A DNA stretch of 64,000 nt, from NCBI RefSeq assembly GCF_000730645.1, contig NZ_BBIU01000007.1:186001-250000 (forward strand). The letters are read 5' to 3'. The DNA is from Pseudomonas parafulva NBRC 16636 = DSM 17004. Its GTDB lineage: Bacteria > Pseudomonadota > Gammaproteobacteria > Pseudomonadales > Pseudomonadaceae. The notes under the pieces were generated by a model, which was given only the letters and a program-made list of their open reading frames with translations, ran no database searches and had not been told where the DNA came from. The translations under genes were made by a program, and so were the position numbers. Positions 26,481 to 34,916 of this stretch are shown here, one piece after another (position 1 is the stretch's first letter; each line of letters begins with the position of its first letter).

Positions 26481-27461
26481 ATGCCCAATCGCGTTTTTTC
26501 ACCCCTGCGCCGCCTATTGGTGGGCGGTCTGCTGGCAGGCCTTGCCGGCGCACTGCTCCCTACCTCGTCAGCCGTGGCCGATGAGGCCAAAACCCTGCGT
26601 ATCGGTTATCAGAAGTTCAACAGCATCAACATCCTCAAAGGCAGTGGCGCACTGGAAAAAGCCCTGGCACCCCGAGGCGTGACAGTGAGCTGGCATGAGT
26701 TCGCTGCCGGGCCGCAGTTGCTCGAAGCCCTTAGCACAGGCGCCATCGACCTCGGCCATGCAGCGGATGCCCCCTCGGTCTTCGCCCAGGCTGCCGGCAA
26801 GCCGGTGGTCTACCTGGCTGCCGAGCAGCCTTACCCACGTGGCATCGGCCTGGTGGTGCGCGAACAGGACCAGCTGACCGCCGTGCAGGACCTCAAGGGC
26901 AAGCGCGTTGCCACCGGCCGCGGCTGGAACGCCCAATACCTGCTGGCTGTGGCCTTGCAGCAGGCCGGCCTGAGCTACCAAGACATCACACCCGCCTATG
27001 TCAACAACGCCGCCGATGCTGTGGCGGCGCTGCAATCAGGTAGCGTACAGGCGGCGACACTGTGGGACCCGTTCCTGGCTGCCGCCGAAAGGCAGCCCGG
27101 CCTGAAAAACCTGCGTGATGGCACCGGCCTGTCCAACAACCGCACCTTCTACCTCTCCACTACCCCATTTGCCGACCAGAACCGCGCCTTGCTCAAAACG
27201 TTCTTCGCCGAGCTGGCCAAGGTCAGCCAGTGGGCCAATACCAAGCCGGCCGACGTCGCGGCCTTGCTGGCGCCACAGCTGGGTATCAGCGCCAGCGTGC
27301 TGGAGGTGGCCAGCGAAAGGCGCAACTACAATGCCGTGCCCATCACGCCACAGATCGTTGGCGAACAGCAGAAGCTGGCGGACACCTTCCAGGGGCTTGG
27401 CCTGATTCCGCGCAAGTTGCGGGTGGCCGATGCGGTTTATCCCACTTCCGTACTGCCTTGA
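26481..27461 (+). CDS. sulfonate-type (SsuA/TauA) ABC transporter periplasmic binding protein
   Basis: 326 residues with a Sec signal (RRLLVGGLLAGLAGALLPTS). The mature part begins KTLRIGYQKFNSINILKGSG and has GATDLGHAADAP-like and GWNAQYLLAVALQQAGLSY motifs typical of SsuA/TauA (NMT1-like) binding proteins for aliphatic sulfonates or taurine. ATG at 26481 follows AGGAG. A flavin monooxygenase starts 17 bp later, as in desulfonation operons. No permease or ATPase gene is adjacent, so it must share those of another transporter or the operon is incomplete. Confidence 0.85.
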   Translation: MPNRVFSPLRRLLVGGLLAGLAGALLPTSSAVADEAKTLRIGYQKFNSINILKGSGALEKALAPRGVTVSWHEFAAGPQLLEALSTGAIDLGHAADAPSVFAQAAGKPVVYLAAEQPYPRGIGLVVREQDQLTAVQDLKGKRVATGRGWNAQYLLAVALQQAGLSYQDITPAYVNNAADAVAALQSGSVQAATLWDPFLAAAERQPGLKNLRDGTGLSNNRTFYLSTTPFADQNRALLKTFFAELAKVSQWANTKPADVAALLAPQLGISASVLEVASERRNYNAVPITPQIVGEQQKLADTFQGLGLIPRKLRVADAVYPTSVLP

Positions 27462-27478
27462 ACCGGAGCCTGCCTGCC

Positions 27479-28870
27479 ATGCCCCGCCCTATCCGCTTCA
27501 ATGCGTTCAGCATGAATGCCGCCAGCCATCAATCCCCCGGCCTGTGGCGCCACCCACGCAATACCAGCGTGGCTTTCAACCAACTGGGCTACTGGACCGA
27601 CCTGGCCCGGCTGCTGGAAAAGGGCTTGTTCGATGCGCTGTTCATCGCCGACGTGCTGGGTATCTACGATGTCTACCAAGGCAGCGCGGATGCGGCGTTG
27701 CGCGGTGGCGTGCAAGTGCCGGTGAATGACCCGTTACTGCTGGTGCCTGCCATGGCAGGCGTTACCGAGCACCTGGGCTTTGGCGTGACCTTTTCCCTCA
27801 CTTATGAACACCCCTACCCGTTCGCACGGCGCATGTCCACGCTCGATCACCTGAGCAATGGGCGCGTGGGGTGGAACATCGTGACCGGCTACCTGGACAG
27901 CGCCGCCCGCAACCTGGGGCTGCCCAGGCAATTGGGGCACGATGAACGCTATGACCTGGCTGAAGAGTACCTTGAGGTGCTGTACAAGCTTTGGGAAAAA
28001 AGCTGGGAGGATGATGCCGTGGTACTGGACCGTGCAAGCGGCCGTTACACCGACCCCTCGCGCGTGCACCCCATTGAACATGCTGGGGAGCACTTCCAGG
28101 TGCCGGGCATGCACCTGTGCCAGCCGTCGCCACAACGTACACCGGTTCTGTTCCAGGCCGGTGCGTCGGCACGCGGTCAGCAATTTGCGGCGCGGCATGC
28201 CGAATGCGTGTTCATTAGCGGGCCGACGCCGACGGTGCTGCGCCGCTACGCCGACGGCGTGCGCCAGGCCGCTGCGGCGGTGGGTCGTGGCCGTGATCAG
28301 GTGCTGATCTACGCCCAGGCGCTGCTGATCGTTGCGCCTACCCATGACGAGGCCCAGGCCCGCTTCGATGAGTACCGCCGGTACGTGGACCTGGATGCTG
28401 CATTGGCGCTGCTGTCCGGGTGGACGGGCATCGATTTCGCAGGCCTGGACCCTGACGCGCCCATCGAATACGTGGAAAACGACGCCGGCCGCGCGGCGCT
28501 GGCGGCCTTCACCGCGGCCGACCCAGAGCGGCGCTGGACGGTTGCCGAAGCGGCACGGTTCATTGGCCTGGGTGGGCGCGGCCCGGTACTGCTCGGCACG
28601 CCGGCAGAGGTGGCTGACCAGCTGGAGCACTGGATGGACCAGACCGGTATCGATGGTTTCAACCTGACCTATGCCGTACAGCCGGACGACCTGACCCACG
28701 TTGTGGAACTGCTGGTGCCGGAGTTGCAGCGGCGCGGCCGCTACCCGCTGCAATATGCCGACGGTACGTTGCGCAACAAGCTGTTTGGCAACGGTGACAG
28801 GCTGCCCGGCCAGCACGTGGGGCAGCACGTCAGTATTCAGCCAGCAAATACCGGGTATTCCAACATTTAA
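27479..28870 (+). CDS. FMN-dependent monooxygenase of the NtaA/SnaA/DszA family
   Basis: 463 residues, group C (bacterial luciferase-like) flavin monooxygenase. Signatures: RFNAFSMNAASHQSPGLWRH, YWTDLARLLEKGLFDALFIAD, GFGVTFSLTYEHPYPFARR, LDHLSNGRVGWNIVTGYLDS and VLFQAGASARGQQFAARHAE. The NtaA/SnaA/DszA family oxidises chelators and organosulfur compounds with FMNH2 from a separate reductase. Next to an SsuA-type binding protein, a sulfone or sulfonate substrate is the natural inference. No reductase is adjacent. Start at 27479 gives the family N-terminus. Confidence 0.85.
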   Translation: MPRPIRFNAFSMNAASHQSPGLWRHPRNTSVAFNQLGYWTDLARLLEKGLFDALFIADVLGIYDVYQGSADAALRGGVQVPVNDPLLLVPAMAGVTEHLGFGVTFSLTYEHPYPFARRMSTLDHLSNGRVGWNIVTGYLDSAARNLGLPRQLGHDERYDLAEEYLEVLYKLWEKSWEDDAVVLDRASGRYTDPSRVHPIEHAGEHFQVPGMHLCQPSPQRTPVLFQAGASARGQQFAARHAECVFISGPTPTVLRRYADGVRQAAAAVGRGRDQVLIYAQALLIVAPTHDEAQARFDEYRRYVDLDAALALLSGWTGIDFAGLDPDAPIEYVENDAGRAALAAFTAADPERRWTVAEAARFIGLGGRGPVLLGTPAEVADQLEHWMDQTGIDGFNLTYAVQPDDLTHVVELLVPELQRRGRYPLQYADGTLRNKLFGNGDRLPGQHVGQHVSIQPANTGYSNI

Positions 28871-28919
28871 TTTGTGGATGCGCACGGCTCGCCCCTATTC
28901 TGTCGCCACGTCCCCTGCG

Positions 28920-28937
28920 CCGCACCGGCCGGTGCGG
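28920..28937. repeat. 18-bp perfect palindrome before the bicupin gene
   Basis: CCGCACCGGCCGGTGCGG is a perfect palindrome 40-57 bases upstream of the start at 28977. It may be an operator, or a strong RNA stem ending the previous transcript; there is no U-tract. Confidence 0.35.
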
Positions 28938-28955
28938 TTCACGGCATGGGGATAG

Positions 28956-28963
28956 AACAACAA
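28956..28963 (+). promoter_or_regulatory. candidate Hfq/Crc CA motif before the bicupin gene
   Basis: AACAACAA fits the AAnAAnAA pattern. It lies 13 bases before the start codon at 28977, where Hfq/Crc binding would block ribosome entry. Nitrogen and purine catabolic genes are common targets of catabolite control; function here is inferred. Confidence 0.45.
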
Positions 28964-28976
28964 GTCGAGATCATCC

Positions 28977-29813
28977 ATGTCGAAACACACCTACTTCGCC
29001 CCCCACGGTGGGCACCCGGCTCAAACCGAGCTGCTGACTGACCGTGCCATGTTCACCGAAGCCTATGCTGTGATTCCCAAAGGCGTGATGCGTGACATCG
29101 TCACCAGCCACCTGCCCTTTTGGAACAAGATGCGCATGTGGGTCATCGCCAGGCCTTTGACCGGTTTTGCCGAAACCTTCTCTCAGTACATCGTCGAAGT
29201 CGCACCGGAAGGCGGCAGCGAGCGGCCTGAACTGGACCCCAACGCAGAAGCGGTGGTGTTCATCGTCGAAGGTGAACTGGATATCACCGTGGAAGGCAAG
29301 CACCACACCCTGGTGCCGGGCGGGTATGCATTCCTGGCCCCGGGTGCTGAATGGAGCCTGCGCAACAACAGCAAGGCCAACGTCACATTCCACTGGCTGC
29401 GCAAGCACTACCAGAAGGTGGAAGGCCTCGACGTGCCTGAATCGTTCGTGACCCACCGCGACAACGCCACCGTCATCGAAATGCCCGGCACCGAAGGCCG
29501 CTGGATTACCACGCGCTTTGTGGACATGGCCGACATGCGCCATGACATGCACGTGAACATCGTTACCTTCCAGCCAGGCGGCGTGATCCCGTTCGCCGAA
29601 ACCCATGTGATGGAACATGGCCTGTACGTGCTGGAGGGCAAGGCGGTTTACCGCCTGAACCAGGACTGGGTCGAGGTGGAAGCTGGCGACTTCATGTGGC
29701 TGCGCGCCTTCTGCCCGCAAGCCTGCTATGCCGGTGGCCCAGGTAACTTCAGCTACCTGCTGTACAAGGACGTGAACCGCCACGTACACCTGACGCTGAA
29801 CCCCAAGCGCTGA
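28977..29813 (+). CDS. (S)-ureidoglycine aminohydrolase-like bicupin
   Basis: 278 residues with two cupin domains: VVFIVEGELDITVEGKHHTL with GGYAFLAPGAEW in the first, and ITFQPGG-like VTFQPGGVIPFAETHVMEHG with GLYVLEGKAVYRLNQDWVEV in the second. His and Glu metal ligands of the second cupin are visible (ETHVMEHG). This is the layout of AllE/UGlyAH, which converts (S)-ureidoglycine to (S)-ureidoglycolate and ammonia in allantoin breakdown with Mn2+. No other allantoin genes lie nearby, so the pathway role is inferred from family resemblance. Confidence 0.82.
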   Translation: MSKHTYFAPHGGHPAQTELLTDRAMFTEAYAVIPKGVMRDIVTSHLPFWNKMRMWVIARPLTGFAETFSQYIVEVAPEGGSERPELDPNAEAVVFIVEGELDITVEGKHHTLVPGGYAFLAPGAEWSLRNNSKANVTFHWLRKHYQKVEGLDVPESFVTHRDNATVIEMPGTEGRWITTRFVDMADMRHDMHVNIVTFQPGGVIPFAETHVMEHGLYVLEGKAVYRLNQDWVEVEAGDFMWLRAFCPQACYAGGPGNFSYLLYKDVNRHVHLTLNPKR

Positions 29814-29817
29814 TGCA

Positions 29818-29840
29818 TCGGGGCCGCTTGCCGGCCCCGA
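29818..29840. terminator. bidirectional hairpin between the bicupin gene and sodC
   Basis: TCGGGGCCG and CGGCCCCGA form a 9-bp stem with a 5-base loop, between the convergent stops at 29813 and 29871. No long U-run on either strand. Confidence 0.55.
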
Positions 29841-29870
29841 CTGCGCGAGAAGCGCCCGTTTGCGGCGGGG

Positions 29871-30386
29871 TTACTGAACGACCCCGCACGCCATCCGCGC
29901 ACCACCGCCACCCAGCTTCTCAGGGTGGTCGCTGTGGTTGTCACCGCCGGCATGCACCATCAGGGCATGGCCTTTGAAGTCCTCAGCCTTCAGGCGCGGC
30001 GCCAGTACCGGGTAGGTTGCCTTGCCATCTGCACCTACATAGAGGGCAGGCAAGTCACCGCGGTGGCCGCTGTCATCGTACGGGCCTTTGTGTGCGTTGG
30101 TTTTGTCTGGGTCCCAGTGCCCACCGGCAGCCCCCGCCGGTACGGCCTTGCCGGCGTCTTCAGACGGCGCGCAGGATGCATTTTGATGCAGGTGGAAACC
30201 GTGCACGCCAGGCGGCAGGTCCGTCAGATCAGGCGTGAGCAAGGTGCCATACTTGTTCTGCTCGATGCTGATGGTGCCGATCGACTTGCCTGGGCCGTCG
30301 GGGCCTGCGAGCTTCAGCTCCACCGTCTGCGCGGCCTGGGCAAGGCCGGTGGTGGCCAGCAATGCGGCGAATACAGCTGCTTTCAT
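29871..30386 (-). CDS. sodC: periplasmic Cu-Zn superoxide dismutase SodC
   Basis: 171 residues with signal peptide MKAAVFAALLATTGLAQA. Copper ligands sit in GVHGFHLHQNASC (~60-72), the zinc-site region in GGHWDPDKTNAHKGPYDDSGH, followed by HRGDLPALYVGADG and the final His in LMVHAGGDNHSD; the active-site Arg is in GGGARMACGVV. It dismutes superoxide in the periplasm. ATG at 30386 follows AAGGAG. A LysR gene lies upstream on the same strand with a 102-bp gap and may or may not control it. Confidence 0.95.
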   Translation of the reverse strand: MKAAVFAALLATTGLAQAAQTVELKLAGPDGPGKSIGTISIEQNKYGTLLTPDLTDLPPGVHGFHLHQNASCAPSEDAGKAVPAGAAGGHWDPDKTNAHKGPYDDSGHRGDLPALYVGADGKATYPVLAPRLKAEDFKGHALMVHAGGDNHSDHPEKLGGGGARMACGVVQ

Positions 30387-30488
30387 AGGGGTTCTCCTTG
30401 GCTGAAAAGGGCGGGCGTCGTACCCACGTAAAGCATGGGACTACGCCCCATGCCAGTCATTCCATCCTGCCACAGCCTGAAACACTTG

Positions 30489-31370
30489 TTAGAGGCTGCC
30501 GCCTGCCAGCAACTGCTGCAGCACACCGGCCAATGCCTTGACCATGGCGTCCGCTGCCGACCGGTGGACGATGACGATTTCATAGCTGTCTATCGCTGGC
30601 AGCCCTTGCCCGGCGCCGAGAATCTGGTGGTCAGCCGTGGCCGCCCGGGGTGGCAGCAGGCTGATGCCCATGCCATCGGCCACCGCTGCCTGGATACCAC
30701 TGAGGCTCGAGCTGGTGAAGCTGATGCGCCAGCGCCTGCCAGTGCTCTCGATGGCATTGATCATGTCCTCGCGGTACAGCCCGCGTGGCGGGAACGTCAC
30801 CAGTGGCACCGGGTCCAGCTCGAAAGCAGGTTGCCGTGCGCTGTCTATCCATTGCAGGCGTTCTGGCCAGGAGGCGATGCCTTCACGGGTGCCCCGCCGC
30901 TGCTTGAGCAGCATCAGGTCCAGCTCGCCGTTGTCGTAGGCCTGGCTCAGGTCGCGGCACAAGCCGCTGGTCACCTCCAGCTTCACTTGCGGGTGCTGGC
31001 GGCTGAAGGCCGACAGGGCGTTGGTGGTGCGCCCGCCGACAAAGTCCTCGGGCACGCCCAAGCGCACCGTGGTGCCCACCATGGCGCCGGCCAGGGCCTC
31101 GAGCATTTGGTCATTCAAGGCCAACATGTGCCGGGCATAGCCCAGCAGCGTCTGCCCGGCGTCAGTGGGCAGCACGTCGCGGTTGCCACGCACCAGCAAG
31201 CGGTGCCCGACCATATCCTCCAGGCGCCGCACCTTCTGGCTGATGGTCGACTGGGTGGAGTGCAGCCGTGTGGCCGCCGTGGTGAAACTGCCGCAGTCGG
31301 CCACCACCACGATGGCCCGCAGCAGGTCGAGGTCGAACAAGGCTGTATTCGATTTGGCGCCGGCGGTCAT
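30489..31370 (-). CDS. LysR-family transcriptional regulator
   Basis: 293 residues from ATG at 31370; an ATG at 31382 is also possible. HTH: FDLDLLRAIVVVADCGSFTT then HSTQSTISQKVRRLEDMVG. The effector domain is LysR-type (TTVRLGVPEDFVGGRTTNAL onwards). Lies between ggt and sodC on the same strand; 66 bp separate it from the ggt stop, so it may be in one transcript with ggt. Targets unknown. Confidence 0.87.
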   Translation of the reverse strand: MTAGAKSNTALFDLDLLRAIVVVADCGSFTTAATRLHSTQSTISQKVRRLEDMVGHRLLVRGNRDVLPTDAGQTLLGYARHMLALNDQMLEALAGAMVGTTVRLGVPEDFVGGRTTNALSAFSRQHPQVKLEVTSGLCRDLSQAYDNGELDLMLLKQRRGTREGIASWPERLQWIDSARQPAFELDPVPLVTFPPRGLYREDMINAIESTGRRWRISFTSSSLSGIQAAVADGMGISLLPPRAATADHQILGAGQGLPAIDSYEIVIVHRSAADAMVKALAGVLQQLLAGGSL

Positions 31371-31436
31371 GGTGACATTCATTTCCCAAATGCAGAGGCT
31401 GCGTTCTAGCACGCTCGCCCAAAGCCTGCAAAGCAC

Positions 31437-33227
31437 TCAGTCACCGACCGCAACCCCCTCGCGTCGCGGGTCCGCACCGCCCACCCAGCCTGCTGCGCTG
31501 CGCTGGATGATCTGCAACCCGCTGGTCATCGCCATGGGCGTCACGTCGTGCCCCCAGGCCGCCAGTTGCCGTATCAGCGCCGGGCTAGTAAGGCCGGCCT
31601 CCACTTCAGTGCCCGCATTACGGCTGCCGAAGTTGGGCAGGCCGGCAGCCTGTTGCGGGTTCAGCTTCCAGTCCAGCAGGCCGATCAGGGCCTTGCTCAC
31701 GTAGCCGATGATCTGCGAACCGCCCGGTGAGCCAAGGCTTGCCACCCATTCGCCGCTGCCGCGCGCGAACACCAGTGTCGGCGCCATGGCTGACAATGGC
31801 CGCTTGCCGGGTTGCACACGGTTGGCCACTGGCCTGCCCTGCTCCTGGGCGATGAATGAAAAGTCGGTAAGGTGATTGTTCAGCAAGAACCCTTTGACCA
31901 TCAGGTGTGAACCGAACGCCGCCTCAACCGACGTCGTCATGGCCAGGGCCTGACCACGGTCATCGACAGCGCTGACGTGTGAGGTGGAGATGCGCAGCGG
32001 TGAACGGTCAGGCGCCAGTGCCAGGCTGGCGCCCTGAGGCTGCCCCGGGCGGGCCCGCTTCATGCTGTACTCCCCCACCAGCGCCGCACGGCGGCTCAGG
32101 TAGGCAGGGTCGGTCATGGCCTTCACCGGTACCGGAACGTAATCGCTATCGGCTAGGTATTGCGCGCGGTCGGCATAGGCCAGGCGCTCAGCTTCGGCGA
32201 TCAGGTGCACCGCGCGGGGCGTTGCCTCCAACCGGGCAGCGGACGGCACAGGCTGCGGTGGCAGGCGGGCCAGGTCATTGGCTGACGATGTTGTTTGCAG
32301 TGCGTCGAGGATGCCCAAGGTCTGCAGCACCGCTACCCCACCTGAAGACGGCGGCGGCATGCCGCAGATGCGCCACGCCTTGTAGGGGCCACACACCGGC
32401 TCGCGCTGCTTGGCCTGGTAGTGCTGCAGGTCCTGCAGTGTCAGGTAGCCCGCATTGGTGTGGGCCTGCACGGTTGTGACGATGGCTTGGGCAATGTCGC
32501 CCTGGTAGAACGCCCCGGCCCCTTGCTCGGCGATCTGCTCCAGGGTGTGCGCCAGCTCAGGGTTGCGCAGCAGGGTCCCGACCGCCAGCGGCCGCCCATG
32601 CTCATCGAGAAAGTAGCGGGCCATGGCCGGTGAGCGGGCAACATAGGGGTCGCCGGCCAACAGCGTGTGCAGCCGTTCAGATACCGGGAAACCGTCGCGG
32701 GCCAAGGTAATCGCTGGCGCGAACAGCGCGCGCCAAGGCAGCTTGCCATGCTGGGCATGGGCCAGTTCCAAGGCCCGCAGCACACCCGGCACGCCGACAG
32801 CACGGCCACCGATCTGCGCCTCGCGGAACGGCATGGGCGTGCCATCAGGGCCGAGGAACAGCGTCTCGCTCACCGCTGCCGGCGCTGTTTCGCGCCCGTC
32901 GAATGCCTGCACCTGTTGGCCATCCCAGTACAGGATGAACGCGCCACCGCCAATGCCACTGGATTGAGGCTCGACCAGGGTCAGCACCATTTGCATGGCA
33001 ATTGCAGCATCGATGGCGCTGCCACCTGCACGCAGTATCGCCCGCCCTGCCTCACTGGCAAGCGGGTTGGCAGCCGCCGCCATGTGCTTGCTCGCGGTGA
33101 CCGGTTGCAGGCCGCCGCGGTAGCCGGAGCTGAGTTCCGGTGGTGCAGGCAGCACCTGATCGGCGCACGTTGGTGCAGACGCCAGGAGCAGGCACAGCGT
33201 GCCGATCAACGGGGTTCCAGGTTTCAT
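31437..33227 (-). CDS. ggt: gamma-glutamyltransferase (Ggt)
   Basis: 596 residues with signal peptide TPLIGTLCLLLASAPTCA. Ntn-hydrolase of the GGT family: ANPLASEAGRAILRAGGSAI at the N-terminus, the self-cleavage site at Thr415 in ISTSHVSAVDDRG, and small-subunit motifs GSHLMVKGFLLNNHLTDFS and SLGSPGGSQIIGYVSKAL. It cleaves glutathione and gamma-glutamyl compounds in the periplasm. ATG at 33227 has AGGAGG at spacing 7; a longer start at 33254 is rejected. The usual TTH is TSH here, a mild variation around the nucleophile. Divergent from liuR across 192 bp. Confidence 0.92.
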   Translation of the reverse strand: MKPGTPLIGTLCLLLASAPTCADQVLPAPPELSSGYRGGLQPVTASKHMAAAANPLASEAGRAILRAGGSAIDAAIAMQMVLTLVEPQSSGIGGGAFILYWDGQQVQAFDGRETAPAAVSETLFLGPDGTPMPFREAQIGGRAVGVPGVLRALELAHAQHGKLPWRALFAPAITLARDGFPVSERLHTLLAGDPYVARSPAMARYFLDEHGRPLAVGTLLRNPELAHTLEQIAEQGAGAFYQGDIAQAIVTTVQAHTNAGYLTLQDLQHYQAKQREPVCGPYKAWRICGMPPPSSGGVAVLQTLGILDALQTTSSANDLARLPPQPVPSAARLEATPRAVHLIAEAERLAYADRAQYLADSDYVPVPVKAMTDPAYLSRRAALVGEYSMKRARPGQPQGASLALAPDRSPLRISTSHVSAVDDRGQALAMTTSVEAAFGSHLMVKGFLLNNHLTDFSFIAQEQGRPVANRVQPGKRPLSAMAPTLVFARGSGEWVASLGSPGGSQIIGYVSKALIGLLDWKLNPQQAAGLPNFGSRNAGTEVEAGLTSPALIRQLAAWGHDVTPMAMTSGLQIIQRSAAGWVGGADPRREGVAVGD

Positions 33228-33361
33228 GTAGTCGCCTCCTGCGCGGGGCCTCAAGCCAGCCTAGCCCCCTTTGGCAAAAGCGCAGAGGATACAGGCCTCA
33301 CGCAGTTCGAACAAAACCGCGGCTATCTCAACCCTGCCAACCACAGACCCTTCGCTTGCAC

Positions 33362-33377
33362 TTGACGTAAACGTCAA
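33362..33377. promoter_or_regulatory. candidate LiuR operator (inverted repeat)
   Basis: TTGACGTAAACGTCAA has 7-bp arms around an AA centre and closely resembles the TTTACGTTAACGTAAA-type motif described for LiuR in proteobacteria. It sits 43-58 bp upstream of the LiuR-like gene, overlapping a TTGACG that could be the -35 box. A MerR-family site at the promoter of its own operon is expected. Confidence 0.65.
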
Positions 33378-33419
33378 CCTGCCTTCAGGATTACCCCGTA
33401 CCCTATCCAGAGTCACCGC

Positions 33420-33818
33420 ATGAGTACCCAGACCTACAGCATCTCCGACCTGTCCCGCGAGCTGGATATCACCACCCGCGCCATCCGCTTTTATGAGGAA
33501 CAGGGCCTGCTGCGCCCCGAGCGACGGGGCCTTGAACGCATCTATTCGGCACGTGACAAGGTCAGCCTCAAGCTCATCCTGCGCGGCAAGCGCATCGGGT
33601 TTTCCCTCGCCGAGTGCCGTGAACTGATCGAGCTGTACGACCCGTCGGGCGGCAACCTCAAGCAGCTCACCAGCATGCTGGCCAAAATCGCCGAACGCCG
33701 CGCGCAGCTGGAGCAGCAGATGCTCGATATCCATCAAATGCAGCTTGAGCTGGACACCGCCCAGGAGCGCTGCGAGCAAGCGCTGGCCACCACGCTCGAG
33801 AATAACGCCCGCCATTGA
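33420..33818 (+). CDS. LiuR-like MerR-family regulator
   Basis: 132 residues. N-terminal MerR winged helix TYSISDLSRELDITTRAIRF then YEEQGLLRPERRGLERIYSA, followed by a C-terminal coiled-coil (NLKQLTSMLAKIAERRAQLE). The sequence is that of LiuR, which represses leucine and isovalerate degradation genes until the CoA intermediate accumulates. It starts 57 bp after the LiuR-type palindrome and ends 17 bp before mvaB, forming an operon with it. The rest of the liu genes are not in this window, so this may be a second, mvaB-specific LiuR. Confidence 0.8.
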   Translation: MSTQTYSISDLSRELDITTRAIRFYEEQGLLRPERRGLERIYSARDKVSLKLILRGKRIGFSLAECRELIELYDPSGGNLKQLTSMLAKIAERRAQLEQQMLDIHQMQLELDTAQERCEQALATTLENNARH

Positions 33819-33835
33819 CCCACAGGAACCCCGAC

Positions 33836-34735
33836 ATGCCATTGCCCCAATATGCCCGACTGGTTGAAGTAGGCCCCCGTGACGGGCTGCAGAACGAAGC
33901 GCAGCCCATTAGCGTTGCAGACAAGGTCAGGCTGGTGGACGACCTCACCGCTGCGGGCCTGAGCTACATCGAAGTGGGCAGCTTCGTGTCGCCAAAATGG
34001 GTACCCCAGATGGCAGGCTCGGCCGAGGTGTTTGCCGCCATCGGCCAACGCGCGGGTGTCACCTATGCGGCCCTGGCACCTAACCTGCGCGGGTTCGAAG
34101 ATGCGGTTGCTGCGGGTGTCAGGGAGGTGGCGGTGTTCGCTGCCGCCTCCGAAGCATTTTCGCAGCGCAACATCAACTGCTCCATCAGTGACAGCCTGAA
34201 ACGCTTCGAGCCGATCATGGAGGCTGCCCGGGCCCAGGGCATCAGGGTCCGTGGTTATGTTTCATGCGTGCTTGGCTGCCCCTATCAAGGGACGGTCCTG
34301 GCCGAGCAGGTAGCCCCCGTCGCCAAGGCGTTGTACGACATGGGCTGTTACGAGGTTTCGCTGGGCGACACCATTGGCACTGGTACAGCAGGCGATACCC
34401 GGCGATTGTTCGAGGTGGTGTCGGCGCAAGTGCCCCGCGAGCAGCTGGCCGGGCATTTCCACGACACCTATGGCCAGGCCCTGGCCAATGTCTATGCCAG
34501 CCTGCTGGAAGGTATCAGCGTATTCGACAGCTCGGTAGCGGGCTTGGGTGGCTGCCCCTATGCCAAGGGCGCGACCGGCAATGTGGCCACAGAAGATGTG
34601 GTCTACCTGCTGCAGGGTTTGGGTATCGACACCGGCATCGATCTGGGCCGCCTGGTTGCAGCGGGTGAGCGCATCAGTGGCATCCTTGGCCGGCATAATG
34701 GCTCGCGGGTGGCACGCGCCCGCCGTGCGCAGTGA
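33836..34735 (+). CDS. mvaB: hydroxymethylglutaryl-CoA lyase
   Basis: 299 residues, DRE-TIM metallolyase. Motifs: LVEVGPRDGLQNEAQPIS at the N-terminus, EVGSFVSPKWVPQMAGSAEV, metal-binding HFHDTYGQALANV, and the catalytic Cys loop GGCPYAKGATGNVATEDVVY. It splits HMG-CoA into acetoacetate and acetyl-CoA, the last step of leucine degradation. ATG at 33836 follows AGGAA; the in-frame start at 33815 overlaps liuR and lacks family sequence. Cotranscribed with the LiuR-like gene and followed by a stem-loop at 34818. Confidence 0.93.
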   Translation: MPLPQYARLVEVGPRDGLQNEAQPISVADKVRLVDDLTAAGLSYIEVGSFVSPKWVPQMAGSAEVFAAIGQRAGVTYAALAPNLRGFEDAVAAGVREVAVFAAASEAFSQRNINCSISDSLKRFEPIMEAARAQGIRVRGYVSCVLGCPYQGTVLAEQVAPVAKALYDMGCYEVSLGDTIGTGTAGDTRRLFEVVSAQVPREQLAGHFHDTYGQALANVYASLLEGISVFDSSVAGLGGCPYAKGATGNVATEDVVYLLQGLGIDTGIDLGRLVAAGERISGILGRHNGSRVARARRAQ

Positions 34736-34767
34736 TTCATCAAGGTGTCACGCAGGTGTGCGTCGAG

Positions 34768-34791
34768 TGTTACCGGCCTGTGCAGGTGACG
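34768..34791. promoter_or_regulatory. candidate CbrB activator site upstream of crcY
   Basis: TGTTACC and GGTGACG form an imperfect inverted repeat with a 10-base spacer, about 130 bp upstream of the sigma-54 promoter. CbrB sites at crcZ/crcY promoters contain TGTTAC-type halves; another related half, TGTCAC, lies at 34746. This is inferred from memory of the motif. Confidence 0.4.
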
Positions 34792-34817
34792 TGAAAAAGC
34801 GGGTATCAGGGAAACAT

Positions 34818-34841
34818 CTGGACAGCATTTAGTGCTGCCAG
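34818..34841 (+). terminator. stem-loop after mvaB
   Basis: CTGGACAGCA and TGCTGCCAG pair around a TTTAG loop with one mismatch, followed within 15 bases by an A/T-rich run containing TTTTT. It probably ends the liuR-mvaB transcript before the crcY promoter. Confidence 0.5.
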
Positions 34842-34890
34842 AGCAGACCTAAATTTTTCAAATAACTGATTTATAAGGCTTTTTAAAAGT

Positions 34891-34906
34891 TGGCACGCAC
34901 CCTGCT
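34891..34906 (+). promoter_or_regulatory. sigma-54 promoter of crcY
   Basis: TGGCACGCACCCTGCT carries the -24 GG and -12 GC with exactly 10 bases between, the sigma-54 (RpoN) spacing. It lies about 12 bp before the first A-rich motif, so transcription should start near 34917. Agreement with the known CbrB/RpoN-dependent control of CrcY supports the call. Confidence 0.8.
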
Positions 34907-34916
34907 ATATCTTTCG

